Source of the DNA: Stomorhina lunata | Taxonomy: Eukaryota; Arthropoda; Insecta; Diptera; Rhiniidae | Assembly (NCBI GenBank): GCA_933228675.1 | Contig: CAKOFX010000006.1 | Span: forward strand, 105,492 to 169,491 | Length of the DNA: 64,000 nt | Direction of reading: 5' to 3' | Shown: one piece after another, positions 42,940 through 55,046 of the stretch | How positions within the stretch are numbered: the first letter of the stretch is position 1 | Layout of the letters: the number at the start of each line of letters is the position of its first letter | Notes under the pieces: model-generated | Seen by the model: only the letters and a program-made list of their open reading frames with translations | What the model was told of the DNA's origin: nothing | The model's database searches: none | Translations under genes and position numbers: made by a program

Positions 42940-43963
42940 AAAAATGGTAAATTTTTAAAATCTTCGATTTTTTTTTTGAATTTTTGAAAAATACAAATTT
43001 TTTGATTTGGTAAAAAAAAAAAATTTTGTTTACATTTTTATATGAAAAAACTCCGCAACCGTTGACCATATACAAAAAAATTGTCTTATCAAGGCTGTAA
43101 AAAAATTTTGTAGTAATTAAGCTGGAGTTAAATTACGGCATTCGATATCGATCGAAATTTTAGAAATTTTTAAAATATTTGTACAGCAAACTTTAAGGAT
43201 CATCAAGATTATTTAAAAGATGCATAGGTTACTATATTTTTTTGAAATTATTTGTTAAAAGATAAAGGAGTTTTAATTGAACTATATGTTTTTAAAAAAC
43301 GAAGCAAAATGGATAATAAAATTTCAATAAACTTTTTGCATCGAAGTAACTTTCAACATCCCTAAAGTATACTTAACAATGCTCGCTTAAAAGTCTGGGG
43401 CCAAATTACCGCATTCGATATCGATTGAAAACTCAGACAGTTAAGCAAATATTGTAAAGTATACTTTAGGGATGTTCAAAGTTACTTCGATGCAAAAGGT
43501 TTATTTAAATTTGATATCCAGTTTGATCTGTTTTTAAAAACAAATATTTCAATTAAAATTTTTTTACAATTGGTCATCTTTTAGCAAATAAATAATTTTA
43601 TTGTTTTTTAAATAATTTTGATTAGCCTTAAAGTATGCTATACAAATGTTTTTAAAATATCTAAGATTTCGATCGGTATCGAATGCGGTAATTAGGCCCC
43701 TGAGTTTTCGATCGATATCGAATGCGGTAATTTGGCCCCTGGTGTTTTTTTCAACGAATTTACATAAGCCATTCCAAAGATATGATAAAATCAATCGAAC
43801 GACCTCTATGAAAATTCGTAATTTAAGAAAAAAAAAAAAAAAATAAAAAAAATCTTATCCCTAGAATTTTAAATTTTGGGTGTTTTTGCACTAAGCGAAC
43901 CATAATACATCGAAATTAAATAGTTGTACATCAAGGTAATTTCTCTTGACAAGTGTTATTAGA
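42940..43963. other. Non-coding block with four copies of a GC-richer motif
   Basis: A motif close to GGCCAAATTACCGCATTCGA followed by TATCGATCGAAA occurs near 43130 and 43400, and inverse near 43665-43697 and 43707-43741. Between them is an inverted repeat, 43333-43371 against 43457-43498 (tgcatcgaagtaacttt ... aaagttacttcgatgca). The end part (43850-43960) resembles about 3790-3920. No protein is recognised. Confidence 0.5.
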
Positions 43964-43967
43964 TTAA

Positions 43968-46820
43968 CCCTTTGACGACGAAGAATTTTCCTGTGGGAAT
44001 TCTAAAAATTTTATTGCGGATTCTTACTTAAAAATATGACATTTCGAGACTAAAGTGTTATCAAAATTTAAAAATTGTTACTCCTTCTACGAGAAAAATC
44101 ATGGGACATATGTGTCCCGTTCGTCGTCAAAGGCAAAAATTAGGGAACAAATGCATTCAAAACTTAAAAATATTTTGTCTTTGCAAAAAGTAAACATGAA
44201 AACGCATGCAACAATTTATTGTTTTTTTTACATTGAAATGTGCTTATTAGTTTCTAATCAACTGTCCAACAGGTTGCATGTCACAATTTGTGCGTAATTT
44301 CGTGTTGTCGCGCTTTAAAAAATTTATATTTCTTAACTATTGTAAATCTTATAAGTTTTTTTGTGAAAATGAGCAGATTGCGTCGGTTCTATAAAACCGA
44401 GAGTGAAATCGTACAGCTTTTGAACGCATCGGATAGTGAAGATGAAGAAAATGTGTTAGAATTAGACATCGAGGATAGGGGTGTTTTGGATACTTTTACG
44501 GACTTAGAGATCGGAGAAGAAATTGAAATCGAAGATATTTTACAGACTGAAACCCCTTCAACAAGCAAAAATTCTAAAACTGATCCGTCCATGATAGAAG
44601 GTATTCCCGAAATTGAAACCGAAGATGTTTTGCTGACCGAAAAACCTTCATCGAGCAAAAGTTCTAAGATCCAAGCTTCAAAAGAAGTAAAATTTCAGTG
44701 GAAAAAGACAAATCAAAACTACGTTTCGCCGGCTTATAACGACACTGACTATATATATGGACAGGTTTTAATTCCAAAAGTGAGCCCTAATGATGAGGTC
44801 CCATCTATTATAGAAGTCTTCAATACAGTTTGTGATTTCGATACACTCATTGAGTACATAATTCATCAAACGAAACTTTATTGCGAGCAGAAAGGAATTA
44901 TTTTTTCTATAAGCAAAGAAGAGTTAAAAGCTTTTTTTGGGATGATCATAGCAATGAGTATCCACAAATTACCAGAAATAAGATTGTACTGGTCTACGAT
45001 GAAATATATTCAGTACCGTTTATTTCAAAGGTTATGACTCGAGACCGTTTTGAAAAAATTCTTTCCTGCCTACATTTTGCTGACAATGCTAAACAGCCAA
45101 GCCGTGATGACCCATTATACGATCGAGCATTTAAAATTAGACCAATAATAAATCATTTCAACTCTGCGTTTGAAAAAGTTTTAAGTCAAGGCAAACGCCA
45201 ATCTATAGACGAACATATGGTAAAGTTTAAGGGCCGCAATAAAATGAAACAGTATATGAAGGACAAACCCATAAGCTGGGGGTTTAAATTGTGGTGCCGT
45301 TGCGATGCTAAGAGTGGGTATCTATATAAAACTGATATATATACAGGAAAAAAGGAAGAGAGAGAAGTTGGCTTAGGCGAATCCGTTATTCTAAACATGA
45401 CAGCAGGACTGGAAAATATGGGAATAGAACTATATTTTGATAACTTTTTTAATAGTCCTATATTATTACATATGCTTATGATCAATGGAATACGAGCCTG
45501 TGGCACTTTGCGAAAAAATCGAGCTCAAATGCCAAAATTTGATAACGATAAATCATTTAAACGTGGGGATATCCAAAGCTTTGTGTCAAAAGGAATTTCA
45601 GTTGTGAAATGGATGGATAATCGTGCAGTGTATATGGGTTCTAATTTCATAAGTCCAATCGACACCATAAATGTCAAAAGACGCCAAGTTGGATCAGCAA
45701 ATAAAATTACTGTGACATGCCCAAAAATGATTTCCCAATACAACGCAGGAATGGGAGGCGTTGATATTATGGACCAGAAAAAGGTATAGTGTTATTTAAA
45801 TTTGGAAAAAAAGTTTAATAAAAAAGATTTATTTTTAGTCCTATTATGAACATGATCGTAAATCAAAGATCAAATTTTATCTTCGACTGTTTTTTGATTT
45901 GATAGATTTGGGTATACAGAACTCATATATAGTATATGACAAGATATCTACAAGTAATTCAAACCCATTTTCTATAAAACATTTGGAGTTTCGCACTCAG
46001 TTGGCTACTCAGTTAATAGATGGTTTTTGCAGTCGAAAAGTTGGTATAACCTCAACACCTCGAGAATCCTTTAAAAGGTCAAGGATGGGGGCAGTATCGA
46101 ATTTAGCTGAACATTATCAAACAAGAATGGAAGGGGGAGCCAGAAAGCGATGTATTGTTTGCGCGAAAAACGGAATCGAAAATCGAACAAATATAATTTG
46201 TATTACATGTAAAAAACCATTGTGCTTTACTAAAAATAGAAATAGTTTCGAAATTTATCATAACTAAGTCCAAATATTTACATAATTTAAATGAACCATT
46301 TTCAGGATCTTATCATTTAAAATGAATTGTTGTATTTTTGTTATGTTTTTTACTGAACTACTTTTGTTTTCTTTGTTTTTTAATGATTAAATATTAAATA
46401 AAATAAAAATCCAAACAAAATAAATTCTCCTTATTTTTTACCTTTGCCGACGAATGGGACACATATGTCCCATCATATTTTCAGCCCACCCGAGAAAAGT
46501 GTAAAACCTATTCAATATATTTTGGCCAATAGATTTTCATAAAGCATTGGTGCATATAATACTAAAAGTTAAACTACCTGTATTAACTAGAACGCGAGAT
46601 ATTAGAAAATTAAAATAGTTAAAATAAAAATACAAATTTCTGACTTTGAGATGCTCTGAAGTCCACATAAGTAAAAAAAATCTTGAACTTAAATCTAATT
46701 CCAAAGAACGTATTTGTTTTTTATCGAATAACACTATTTAGAACAAAATCCATTGGAAAATGTGGCTGTAATGACAAAAAATCCAAATGGGACATATGTG
46801 TCCCGTTCGTCGTCAAATGG
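43968..46820 (+). mobile_element. piggyBac-type transposon with complete ends
   Basis: 2853 bp, flanked by TTAA on both sides (43964-43967, 46821-46824), the hallmark target of piggyBac. Terminal inverted repeats CCCTTTGACGACGAA and TTCGTCGTCAAATGG differ at one base. Subterminal copies of GGGACATATGTGTCCCGTTC occur near 44101, and in one or the other strand near 46446 and 46788. It encodes one transposase gene with a small intron and one frameshift. Confidence 0.92.
44369..46267 (+). pseudogene. piggyBac transposase, one frameshift, catalytic residues kept
   Basis: ATG at 44369 (MSRLRRFYKTESEI). The acidic N-terminal region runs to about 44700, followed by the start of the DDE_Tnp_1_7-type domain up to RLYWSTM (about 45003). 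There the frame must shift (one base deleted or equivalent) to continue as YSVPFISKVMTRDRFEKIL. Catalytic Asp residues are present: SIDEHM (45208), YFDNFF (45439), GGVDIMDQ (45763, 45772). A 55-bp intron, GTATAG...TTTTTAG at 45784-45838, joins in phase 0 to a second exon ending in a Cys-rich C-terminal domain (CIVCAKNG, CITCKKPLC) and the stop at 46267. Apart from the shift it looks whole, so decay is recent or the shift could be a sequencing error. Confidence 0.85.
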
Positions 46821-46824
46821 TTAA

Positions 46825-47616
46825 ATGTTTTCAAATTTGATTAATAATAATTAAGAATAATAATTAAATAAAGTGCATTTAAGAACCCAACCAAACCAAA
46901 CAAAATAGCTACAAATCTATGTAAATTAAGTTGGATTTTATTAAAAAGTTTATAAATCACAAAATTGGTACTACAATACATGCCACAATTCAAATGACCG
47001 TCTCCTCCTTAATAGTCTGTTCTATAAGTTTAAAGCACTTTGACATACATACATAAGTACGAGTTTTGTAAACAATTTAAAGCAAATTTCTGAAATCGCC
47101 TCATTTAGCTGAATCCTTTTGGTGTCTATTGTGATGGATGATTGGTGACAGAAAATGAGTTTTAAATTTTAGATTTTTTGGGGGAATAGTGTTTATTTAC
47201 AACAGGGACTAACAGCATCAAAGTAATCAGCCAACAGCAGCAGACTTATCACTCATTTTGTTTCAACAAACCAACGAATTAACCAAAAGAACCATCAAGT
47301 GTATAGTTAAGCCCAAAAGCATGGTATGTTATATTAGAGATTTCAACTTTTTGCGCTTGTTTAGACAATGTATTACCCAGACAGCATTTTCAGAGACTTT
47401 TTGCATAGTTGTACTATTGCAAATAAACAGATGTTCTACTGTAGAGCATTTTGTCGTAGTCTATATTTTAGTTTTTGCCTTAGTCTAGACGACAAGATGA
47501 CACGACCGAACAATCAATGATGTAGGCGTTATATCCCACTCATCCAAAATGAGGTTAGAATTATAGTAAGTCGACTGAAAAGTAATAAAGCTGGCCCCCG
47601 CAGCTTTATTATTTTT
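46825..47616. other. Spacer after piggyBac, nothing recognised
   Basis: A+T-rich with somewhat higher complexity near 47100-47600. Short frames (for example 47258-47488) have no domain. Could be unique host sequence. Confidence 0.4.
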
Positions 47617-49454
47617 ATACCCACAATCAAAGAGAATGGGGGGTATATTGAGATTGTCATTCCGTTTGTAATTTCCTTAATATTGGCTCAAAAACCAAAA
47701 ACGATATATATTTTAACAGAAATCACGATAACGAAAGGAGCTAGCTCACTGAAACAGTAAAAATATTCTTCATCTCTGAGAAAATTTTGGTATTGAAATT
47801 GGGCAAAATCGGTTCACATTTAACCATATCTCCCGTATAACCTCGTCTAGGCTAATCGCTTATTTGGTAATAAATGACAAATTATAGCAGCTATGATGAT
47901 AAAATTTGGTATATAGAAGTTTTACATTAGCCCTAGGCAGCGTGTAAAATTTCACCAAAATTTGCAAGAATAACGTCTATAGTACCTGGTAGACCGAGCC
48001 TTGCTCGGAGCTTTATGATAAGCATTTTGAGGAAAATTTTAAAGTTTTTATATATTTTATATTATAAAGTGCTAAAATAAATTTAGAGGAAAGACATTGT
48101 AGAAATATTCAGTTAGTTTTGAATTATTTGATTTATTTTGTCCGACCAACACATAGTTTACATAGTTTACAGTTTAACTCATTTTGAATAATTTTGGAAA
48201 TTATTCGTATCAACAGAAACCTCTGTCGACTCATGTGCAACAACTTTGCTAAAGATTATAGTCTGATCAAATGCACAGTTTACGATTTAATTCATTTTGA
48301 GTAGTTTTCTGTGGCGCCACCTGTCGGACTTTGCTTACTCCAATTCATAAACCTTCTTCGGCTTATCCGTAACAACTTTGCTGAAGATTAGAGCATGATT
48401 AAATATACAGCATACGATTAAATTGACTTTGAGTAAATTTCAGTAGCGCCACCTGTCGAAATTTCTTCATACCAACTAAGAAACCTTCGTCGGCTCATGT
48501 GCAACAACTTTGCTAAAGATTGTAGCATGATTAAATGTACAGATTACGATTAAATTGACTTTGAGTAAGTTTCTGTAGCGCCACCTGTCGGAAATTATTC
48601 ATACCAACTACAAAGCCTTCGTCGGCTCATGCGCTACAACTTTGCTAAAGATCATAGCATGAACAAATGTACAGTTTACGATTTAATTAATTTTTAGTAA
48701 TTTTCAGTGGCGCCATCTGTCGGAAATTAGTCTTATCAACTTTAAAACCTTCGCCGCCTTATCCGCAACATCTTCGCTAAAGAGCATAACACAATCAAAT
48801 TCACAGTTTACTATTCTATAAAGAACATACATACAGACAAACATTCATTTGTTTAAAATAATACTAATTTTTCCCCCTTTTTATTCCCTAATTTCTAAAA
48901 GTTCCATATGTATATTTAGTACTTTTTTGGTGCCAATTGAATTCGGTACATTTTTTTAAAACGCATTTAACATAATGTATAATGTTGCTATTCATATTAC
49001 TTTGGAGATGTTTAGTTATCATTTTATCCCTTTTTTACCCATTTTGGCTCCAAAATCAAAAAAGTACCAAATACGTGTTTCATGTTTTTTTTACATCTAT
49101 TGATTGCAGTACCATGTTTCTTTCTATATTCTTTAGTTTAAAATATAAGAGTGGGTTAAAAAGGTGCCAAAAAAACTATTTTCACCCTTTTTTACCCCCT
49201 ATCGGACATAGTTTCAAAAAAGTACCAAACACCTGTCCGCTTATTTTCAAAGCTGTTTAAAACGTAATTTTAATTTTGTTTCTATACCTATTACTTTAGG
49301 AGACATAGCGTTTTCGATTTTTTCCCCTTTTTACCCGCTTTTACCCTCTTAGAGGTTAAAGTTCCAAAAGTCCCTTCTTCTTCGACCTATACATCAAAAA
49401 ACATACCCACTGTCCAAATTTTATCAAACTCGTTAGAGCCGTTTTCGAGATAGC

Positions 49455-49491
<37 letters not shown>

Positions 49492-49990
49492 TATTGCTCG
49501 TTTAAGAATATAAGATAAGATATATACCAGCCAGTGTGTAAAATTTTGTTACAATCGGTCAACATTTGGCTATAATTCTTTTATATCTACAATCAAAAAG
49601 ATTTGGAGGTACATTCATTATATTAAGATTGCACCTATGAAATTAGATAGGCATCAATCAATGTTCAGCCCAGACTTTATATATGATGAATGCATTAGGA
49701 ACTCTTAACGAAATATATGGACCTGTCGTATTACTATTAACGTGTTTAGCCTAACTACATATTAAGCGCAACGAAAAGTATTTAACAACTTATTAATGTA
49801 AAACTATACCCGGTTATGAGACCGAATTTTGATCAAAGTAAATACTGGGGAAACCACTAAAATATTTTTAAATATTGAACTATAAAGCTAAGGCAACCGA
49901 ATTTAGTCCAAAGATTTTACCAACAATACCAATTATCCTAGCGGTTTTTTCAGTTTTGGTCCAGATTTCGAATTAGCTGCACCCCTGTTT
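47617..49990 (-). mobile_element. Family I HINE-like repeat, split and partly deleted
   Basis: Minus-strand copy: 3' end 'atacccacaatcaaagagaa' at 47617, continuing to about 47980, then interrupted. It resumes at about 49513 with 'ataccagccagtgtgtaaaa' and runs towards the 5' part around 49990. The interval holds the ~130-bp-repeat element 47981-49512, and some family I sequence is missing at the junction. Its microsatellite is lost. Confidence 0.65.
47981..49512 (-). mobile_element. Element with ~130-bp tandem repeats (copy 2)
   Basis: Inverse of 4728-6245 over its full length, from agtacctggtagaccgagcc to 'gctcgtttaagaatataaga'. Same set of tandem units (motif gcgccacctgtcgg) and a (TA)n tract near 49460-49487. 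Close similarity to copy 1 over 1.5 kb. A frame at 48982-49260 is matched by an open frame in copy 1 but is non-coding in appearance. Confidence 0.7.
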
Positions 49991-50024
49991 CATCATAATA
50001 TGATGAAAAATTGTTTAAATGCTC

Positions 50025-50349
50025 ATCAGTTTTTACAAAAAAAAAAAACAATTTTTTTGTGAAATAATAACAGAAAACAACAATATATGAACCCAATCCG
50101 CTTTAAAGAAATTAACTTTAAAATGAATGCAATGACCGAAAATTGTGAAATATTGCCAATTTTGACTTGACATTTTTTCCAACGAATCACAAAATGAAAA
50201 ATATTTATTCAAAAAGAAAAAGGTTGTTTTAGTTTTTAAAATGAAGTTTTCAAATTTGTTTAAAATTTTTTTTTTTTGTGGTACGATTTTTAAAATAAAG
50301 TCGACTTTTTCAGTCTAAAGTCGACTTTAAATGTTCTATAGTTAGGCTG
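50025..50349 (-). mobile_element. MITE copy 2, truncated
   Basis: Inverse of the right-hand text of 19330-19948: 'aacgaatcacaaaatgaaaa', then AAAGTCGACTTT motifs and the end GTTAGGCTG at 50349. Only about half of the element is present. Confidence 0.6.
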
Positions 50350-50822
50350 TTAGTGCATCTTTTGTGTGAAAGGCTAATGCTAAAAGTAAATGAAATAATA
50401 GGGACCTACCAATGTGGCTTTAGACCAGAAAAATCTATCACAGGTCAGACCTTTACACATATAGTTATATCATATATTTCTATATTGTTGAATGCAAAGC
50501 TATTTTTGACAGACCGATACGACCGAAGGTGTTAAAAATAATATCTCAGTTTGGCATCCCAATGAAATTAATAAGATTAAGCAGGATGATATTAAGTAAT
50601 ACAACCCCAACAGTTAAAATAAGTAAGAGCCTATCGGAATCTTACATAACTAAACGGGGATTCAGACAAGAAAATGGTTTGTCATGCTATCTCTTCAATA
50701 TTTTGTTAGAGAAAATCCTGCTTGATACTGCAGTTAATACATCTGGAACAATTTTCAACAGAAAACACATGCTGCTCGCGTTTACCGATGACATTGAACA
50801 CCTTGCACATTGCGGGAGGTGA
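50350..50822 (+). pseudogene. Non-LTR retrotransposon reverse-transcriptase fragment
   Basis: Two frames give LINE-type RT pieces: VNEIIGTYQCGFRPEKS (about 50383-50436), then after a frame change ISQFGIPMKLIRLSRMIL, KRGFRQENGLSCYLFNILLE, and a catalytic-box remnant FTDDI (normally F/YADD). The FxDxxxAYD block between the two pieces is missing or ruined. The fragment begins right at the end of the MITE copy. It is dead on both ends. The clade cannot be decided from this much sequence. Confidence 0.75.
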
Positions 50823-51217
50823 CTGCCGCGCTTTTCATGTATTAAAATTTTTTTAAAAAGCAATATTTAAAAAAAAATCGAAATATATATCAGATTTTAG
50901 AAAATACTACAAAGCAGCATGCTATTAAATTTCATCAAAATCGATCTATAAACACCAGGGATATCGCCAAAATTCAAAATTCGATGGGAATTTAAGAAAA
51001 TTTTTGTTAAAAACTGTATTTTTCAACAACAGATTTAAAATTTCGTCAAAAAACTGTGTTTAAAAAAAGAACGATTTTGAACTGTATATAAAATTTTAGG
51101 AAATCATTCAACGCAGCTCACTATTGAATTTTATCAAAATCGGTAGATCAACAATAGAGATATCGCCAAAGCAAAAGATATCGATGTATGAAAATTGACA
51201 AATTAAAAAAAAAAAAT
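50823..51217 (+). mobile_element. Family II HINE-like fragment
   Basis: Text such as 'atatatatcagattttagaa', 'aaatttcatcaaaatcgatc' and 'gatatcgccaaa' matches the interior of family II. Neither terminus is present. The complete copy at 51218 follows it directly. Confidence 0.5.
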
Positions 51218-53262
51218 AACAAGTAAGAGTGGTATATTCGGCTTTGCCGAATCTTGGATACCCTTCACCAATGGCGTTGCAAAAGTACTTAATGTAATTC
51301 CTAGCAAAATTTGGTTATACTAGTATTATATGCAAAGAGTCTTTAAAATTAAGAGTCGGAAAAAGAAAAGCTTTTCGGTGGCGTCATCATCTAGAATAGT
51401 TATGCACCCAAAGGTTAGGTTGGGCAGGTTGGGCTTTAACAATGATAAGCCTTAAAATTATAGGGTATACACTCTTAGTTTTAGATACATACGTGAAATA
51501 TATAGCTTTTGAATGGATGGATAACAGCTTTGTCGGAAAAGTTATTAAAGATTTACTTATTAATCTGAAGTTAGTTAATTAATTAAAATGAACACTTCAT
51601 CAATAATATTTGGGATGTATTGTTCTTTCGATCTGTCCGATGGATGTTTGGAAACTTTTGCTCTAGTTCCTTGTGCAATTTTAATGTGATTTAATTTATC
51701 AGCATTAAATCGATTCCCGGTCGGGGTTATATGGGAGATTTCACTAAATGTGAATAGAGCTCGCCCATTTTCAATATTGAACTTTTCAAGAGATCAGAAA
51801 TACTTTTGTCAAATGTTGTCCCTCTAGAAAGTTTATTTTAGGCGCTATCGCCCTGAATATCAATATTGTACAACGTCTTAATACTAAATGTCATCATCGT
51901 ATCTTAGGCGAAGTTATAAGGGATCAATTGTCTAACGTGAACGGATTTCTCCCAATTGCAATTAAAAAATTTAAATTTTTGTTGATATGTGAGATACTTA
52001 CATACATATATAGGTTTTGAACGGATATCATGTACTTAGCTGCATTTTTGTACTTCCTAGGAAGATTACCTATAATTTGATATATAATACATTCTCAAAT
52101 GTTATCATAGTGTTCAAAAGTCAGACACAAAATTAAGATAAATGCAAAGTGTCTGTCTGCTAAAATCAGATTTGTGGAGCTCCTGGATTTTACACAAAAT
52201 TTTAGGATATTGTCCCACCCTGAATTTTATCATTGTCGATTAAAACACCATCGCTTAAACGCTAAATTATATCTACCACAAATTACCGAATGCATCAGGA
52301 TTTAGGTAATCCCCTGCGAAGGACGCTATTAAATTTCATCAAAATAAACACCTGAGATATCGACAAATCAGGAGCTCCAAAAACTTGACTACAACTGAAA
52401 AAATTACAGACAGGTAGACGGACGGACAAAAAAACAGACGGACGGACGGACAAACAAACGGACGGACAGACAGACAAACAGACGGACGGACGGAGGTCGC
52501 GAAATCGATTCTCCTGCCGATTCTGAGTTGATCGGTACAATTTTAATGGTATTGGTAATCAGATTTGTGGAGTATAGATTTTAGAAAATCCTCACACAAA
52601 GAACGATGTCAAATTTCATCACAATCGGTCCATAAACACCTGAGATATCGCTAAAACAATACTTACAAAATGTAAACAAAATTTCTTAGACACGTACTTT
52701 GGGCAATTTGCTGTACATCAAATGTAGTGTTATGGCGATATCTCAATTGTTTATGGACCGCTTCTGATAAAATTTAATAACGTGCTTGGCGGGGGAATTT
52801 CCTAAAATCTGATATAAAATTTATGCAGGTCCGTGCTAAAGGAGGATGGTTTTTCCTATTTCTACATTTCATTTTTTCAACAAACATTCTCTAATGCGAA
52901 CTTTGGGCAATTTGCGATACATTTAATTCAGTGTTTTGGCGATATCTCAGTTGTTTATGGACTGATTTTGATAAAATTTTACAGAGTGCTTTGGGAAACT
53001 ATTTCCTACAATCTGATATATAACATATTATCACATGTACACCAGGAGTATCATTTTTATCTTGTTATTTAAAAGTGTGTTTCAATCAAAAATTTTAAAA
53101 TTTTCGTCTAATTTTTGGTATTTTTTCGATATTTTCGGTGTTTATAAATCGATTTTAATGAAATTTAATAGCGTTCATTGCGGGAGAATTTCCTAAAATC
53201 TGATATATAATTTATTTAAGTCCATCCTCCAGGGACTTCAGAAACTTGATTTCAACAGACAG

Positions 53263-53340
<78 letters not shown>

Positions 53341-53476
53341 GGACATCGCTTAATCGATTCTCCTCCCGATTCTGAGTCGATCGGTATAATTTTTATGGGG
53401 TCTACGATCACTAATAAAAAAATTACAAACGGAATCACAAACTTATAATACCCTTTCACCTATTGGTGAAGGGTAT
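51218..53476 (+). mobile_element. Family II HINE/mini-me-like repeat, full length (copy 1)
   Basis: 2.26 kb, beginning AACAAGTAAGAGTGGTATAT, with an early hairpin (TTCGGC ttt GCCGAA) and subterminal ATACCCTTCACCAATGG. It ends with the inverse-type CCTATTGGTGAAGGGTAT. Two microsatellite zones: 52411-52495 (GACG/GACA, AAAC) and 53252-53344 (CAGA). A nearly parallel copy is at 56987-59423. Confidence 0.75.
53252..53344 (+). repeat. (CAGA)n microsatellite
   Basis: About 22 repeats of CAGA within the family II copy, near its 3' end. Confidence 0.9.
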
Positions 53477-53616
53477 AAAAAACATTTTTTTTTAAAACAT
53501 TATTTTAGAAAATACTCCAACGCGTAGGGAAATTTCCTACAATCTGGTGTATAACTCGTCCGGGTACACCCACCAGGAGCTCCACAAACTTGATTTCAAC
53601 AGACAGAAAGAAAGAA

Positions 53617-53651
<35 letters not shown>

Positions 53652-53652
53652 A

Positions 53653-53749
<97 letters not shown>

Positions 53750-53758
53750 AACAGACAA

Positions 53759-53793
<35 letters not shown>

Positions 53794-53928
53794 TGGCTAA
53801 ATTCTCCTGGCGATTCTGAGTCGATCGGTATAATTTTTATGGGGTCTAAGACGAATAATGAAAAAACTACAAACTGAATGACAAACTTATAATACCCTTT
53901 GACCTATTGGTGAAGGGTATAAAAAAGC
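53477..53928 (+). mobile_element. Family II HINE-like repeat, 3' end only
   Basis: The last ~450 bases of another family II copy: 'atttcctacaatctggtgta', a long CAGA tract, 'gagtcgatcggtataattt', and the end 'cctattggtgaagggtat'. It sits directly behind the full copy. Confidence 0.65.
53597..53793 (+). repeat. (CAGA)n microsatellite, longest in window
   Basis: About 197 bp of CAGA with a few AAGA and CAAA variants. Frames of repeated TDRQ or SVCL residues on both strands are artefacts. Confidence 0.92.
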
Positions 53929-55046
53929 AAAACTTTTGATAAAGACTTACCTAATTTCTTTAAATATAAGCCCTACGCAAACATCTTGTAAAACCTGGAT
54001 CCCTTGACTTTCCAAAACAGATTAAAATTTTTTGTGAGAAACTAAAACAATGTTTTGCCAATATCCCAAAATTTCTCACGTGTTTTTAAAACTTTGAAAA
54101 TGGTTTTTATCCTCACCTGGGCCTATAACCCCACTGGGTCGCTTGTCAAGTTTTTACAAGAGTTGCTCATTTGTGGCATCGTATTATTAATAACATGGCT
54201 TTCATTAATATTTTTTTATTCAAAATTTTATTATTATCAAACTGAGTTTGGGATTCTGATAGTCCCGAAAAATTATTTCCCTAAGCAGTTCTGACTGAAT
54301 AAGATCTTTTCACCAAGAAATATAAAAGTCTATGGCATATCCAAACTGCTCTCGTGTAGCATAGTATTAGCCTTGAAAATTTATATAAAATAGTATGCAT
54401 TAAGTCTGACAACGTAGATAATTTTAAATAAGATTTATTTAATTACATGTTCTTTTTTTGTTGCTTTTTTAAAATTTAATAATTAATGCAAAATAATAAT
54501 TATTTTTTTTAACAACTTATAAAATAACAAACTTTTCCTTTTTTCATTTCTTTGTCAATTAAAGTAACTTTTTAAAGTTGTCAGCCCACTCACTCATTAG
54601 AACACTCATCGTTCTTCGCACACCTCCTCCTGCATCGAAGTCCTCTTTCCTTTATGACGAAGACAAAAATCTACGCAACCTGTCAACAGTTATAAAATAT
54701 TACAACAAGAAAAAAACAAAAACAAATTCCAACAAGGACAAATAAGTTTGACGAATATTAAAACTTTTCACAGTTACCAAAATTTTAGGGGAGTGAAGGA
54801 TTTTGGGCTCAACTCTTGTTATTACAAGACTTTTGATTTGTGATCAGCGAAAAAGTTTCTTTTTGTCTTGTTTTAAACTTTTTTTATTGCTTTAAATGTT
54901 TGTGGATGGAAAAAATGTTGCGAACTACGTGTCAGGTTTGCTGAATGCAAGTTCTATGGAAAAATCAAAGACGAGGGGGGAAAGATGTCCATTAAGGCTT
55001 AGACAAATTTTTTGTCCTCGATGTTTGCAAAATGTGTACATAAATA
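53929..55046. other. Spacer, possibly unique sequence
   Basis: No domain recognised. A 79-codon frame (54055-54294) has a hydrophobic stretch but no ATG context or homology that I know. Somewhat higher complexity around 54580-54700. I do not call a gene. Confidence 0.4.

Noticed and set aside
48982..49260. 92-codon frame with a near-copy in the inverse element at 4963-5181
   Set aside because: The shared frame is explained by the two elements being copies; composition is that of non-coding A/T sequence and no domain is seen.
53505..53877. Long frames of repeated SVCL or TDRQ residues on both strands
   Set aside because: They are translations of (CAGA)n/(CTGT)n, which has no stop codon in any frame.
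54055..54294. 79-codon frame with a hydrophobic segment
   Set aside because: A/T-rich sequence easily gives hydrophobic frames; no recognisable motif and no neighbours that support a gene.
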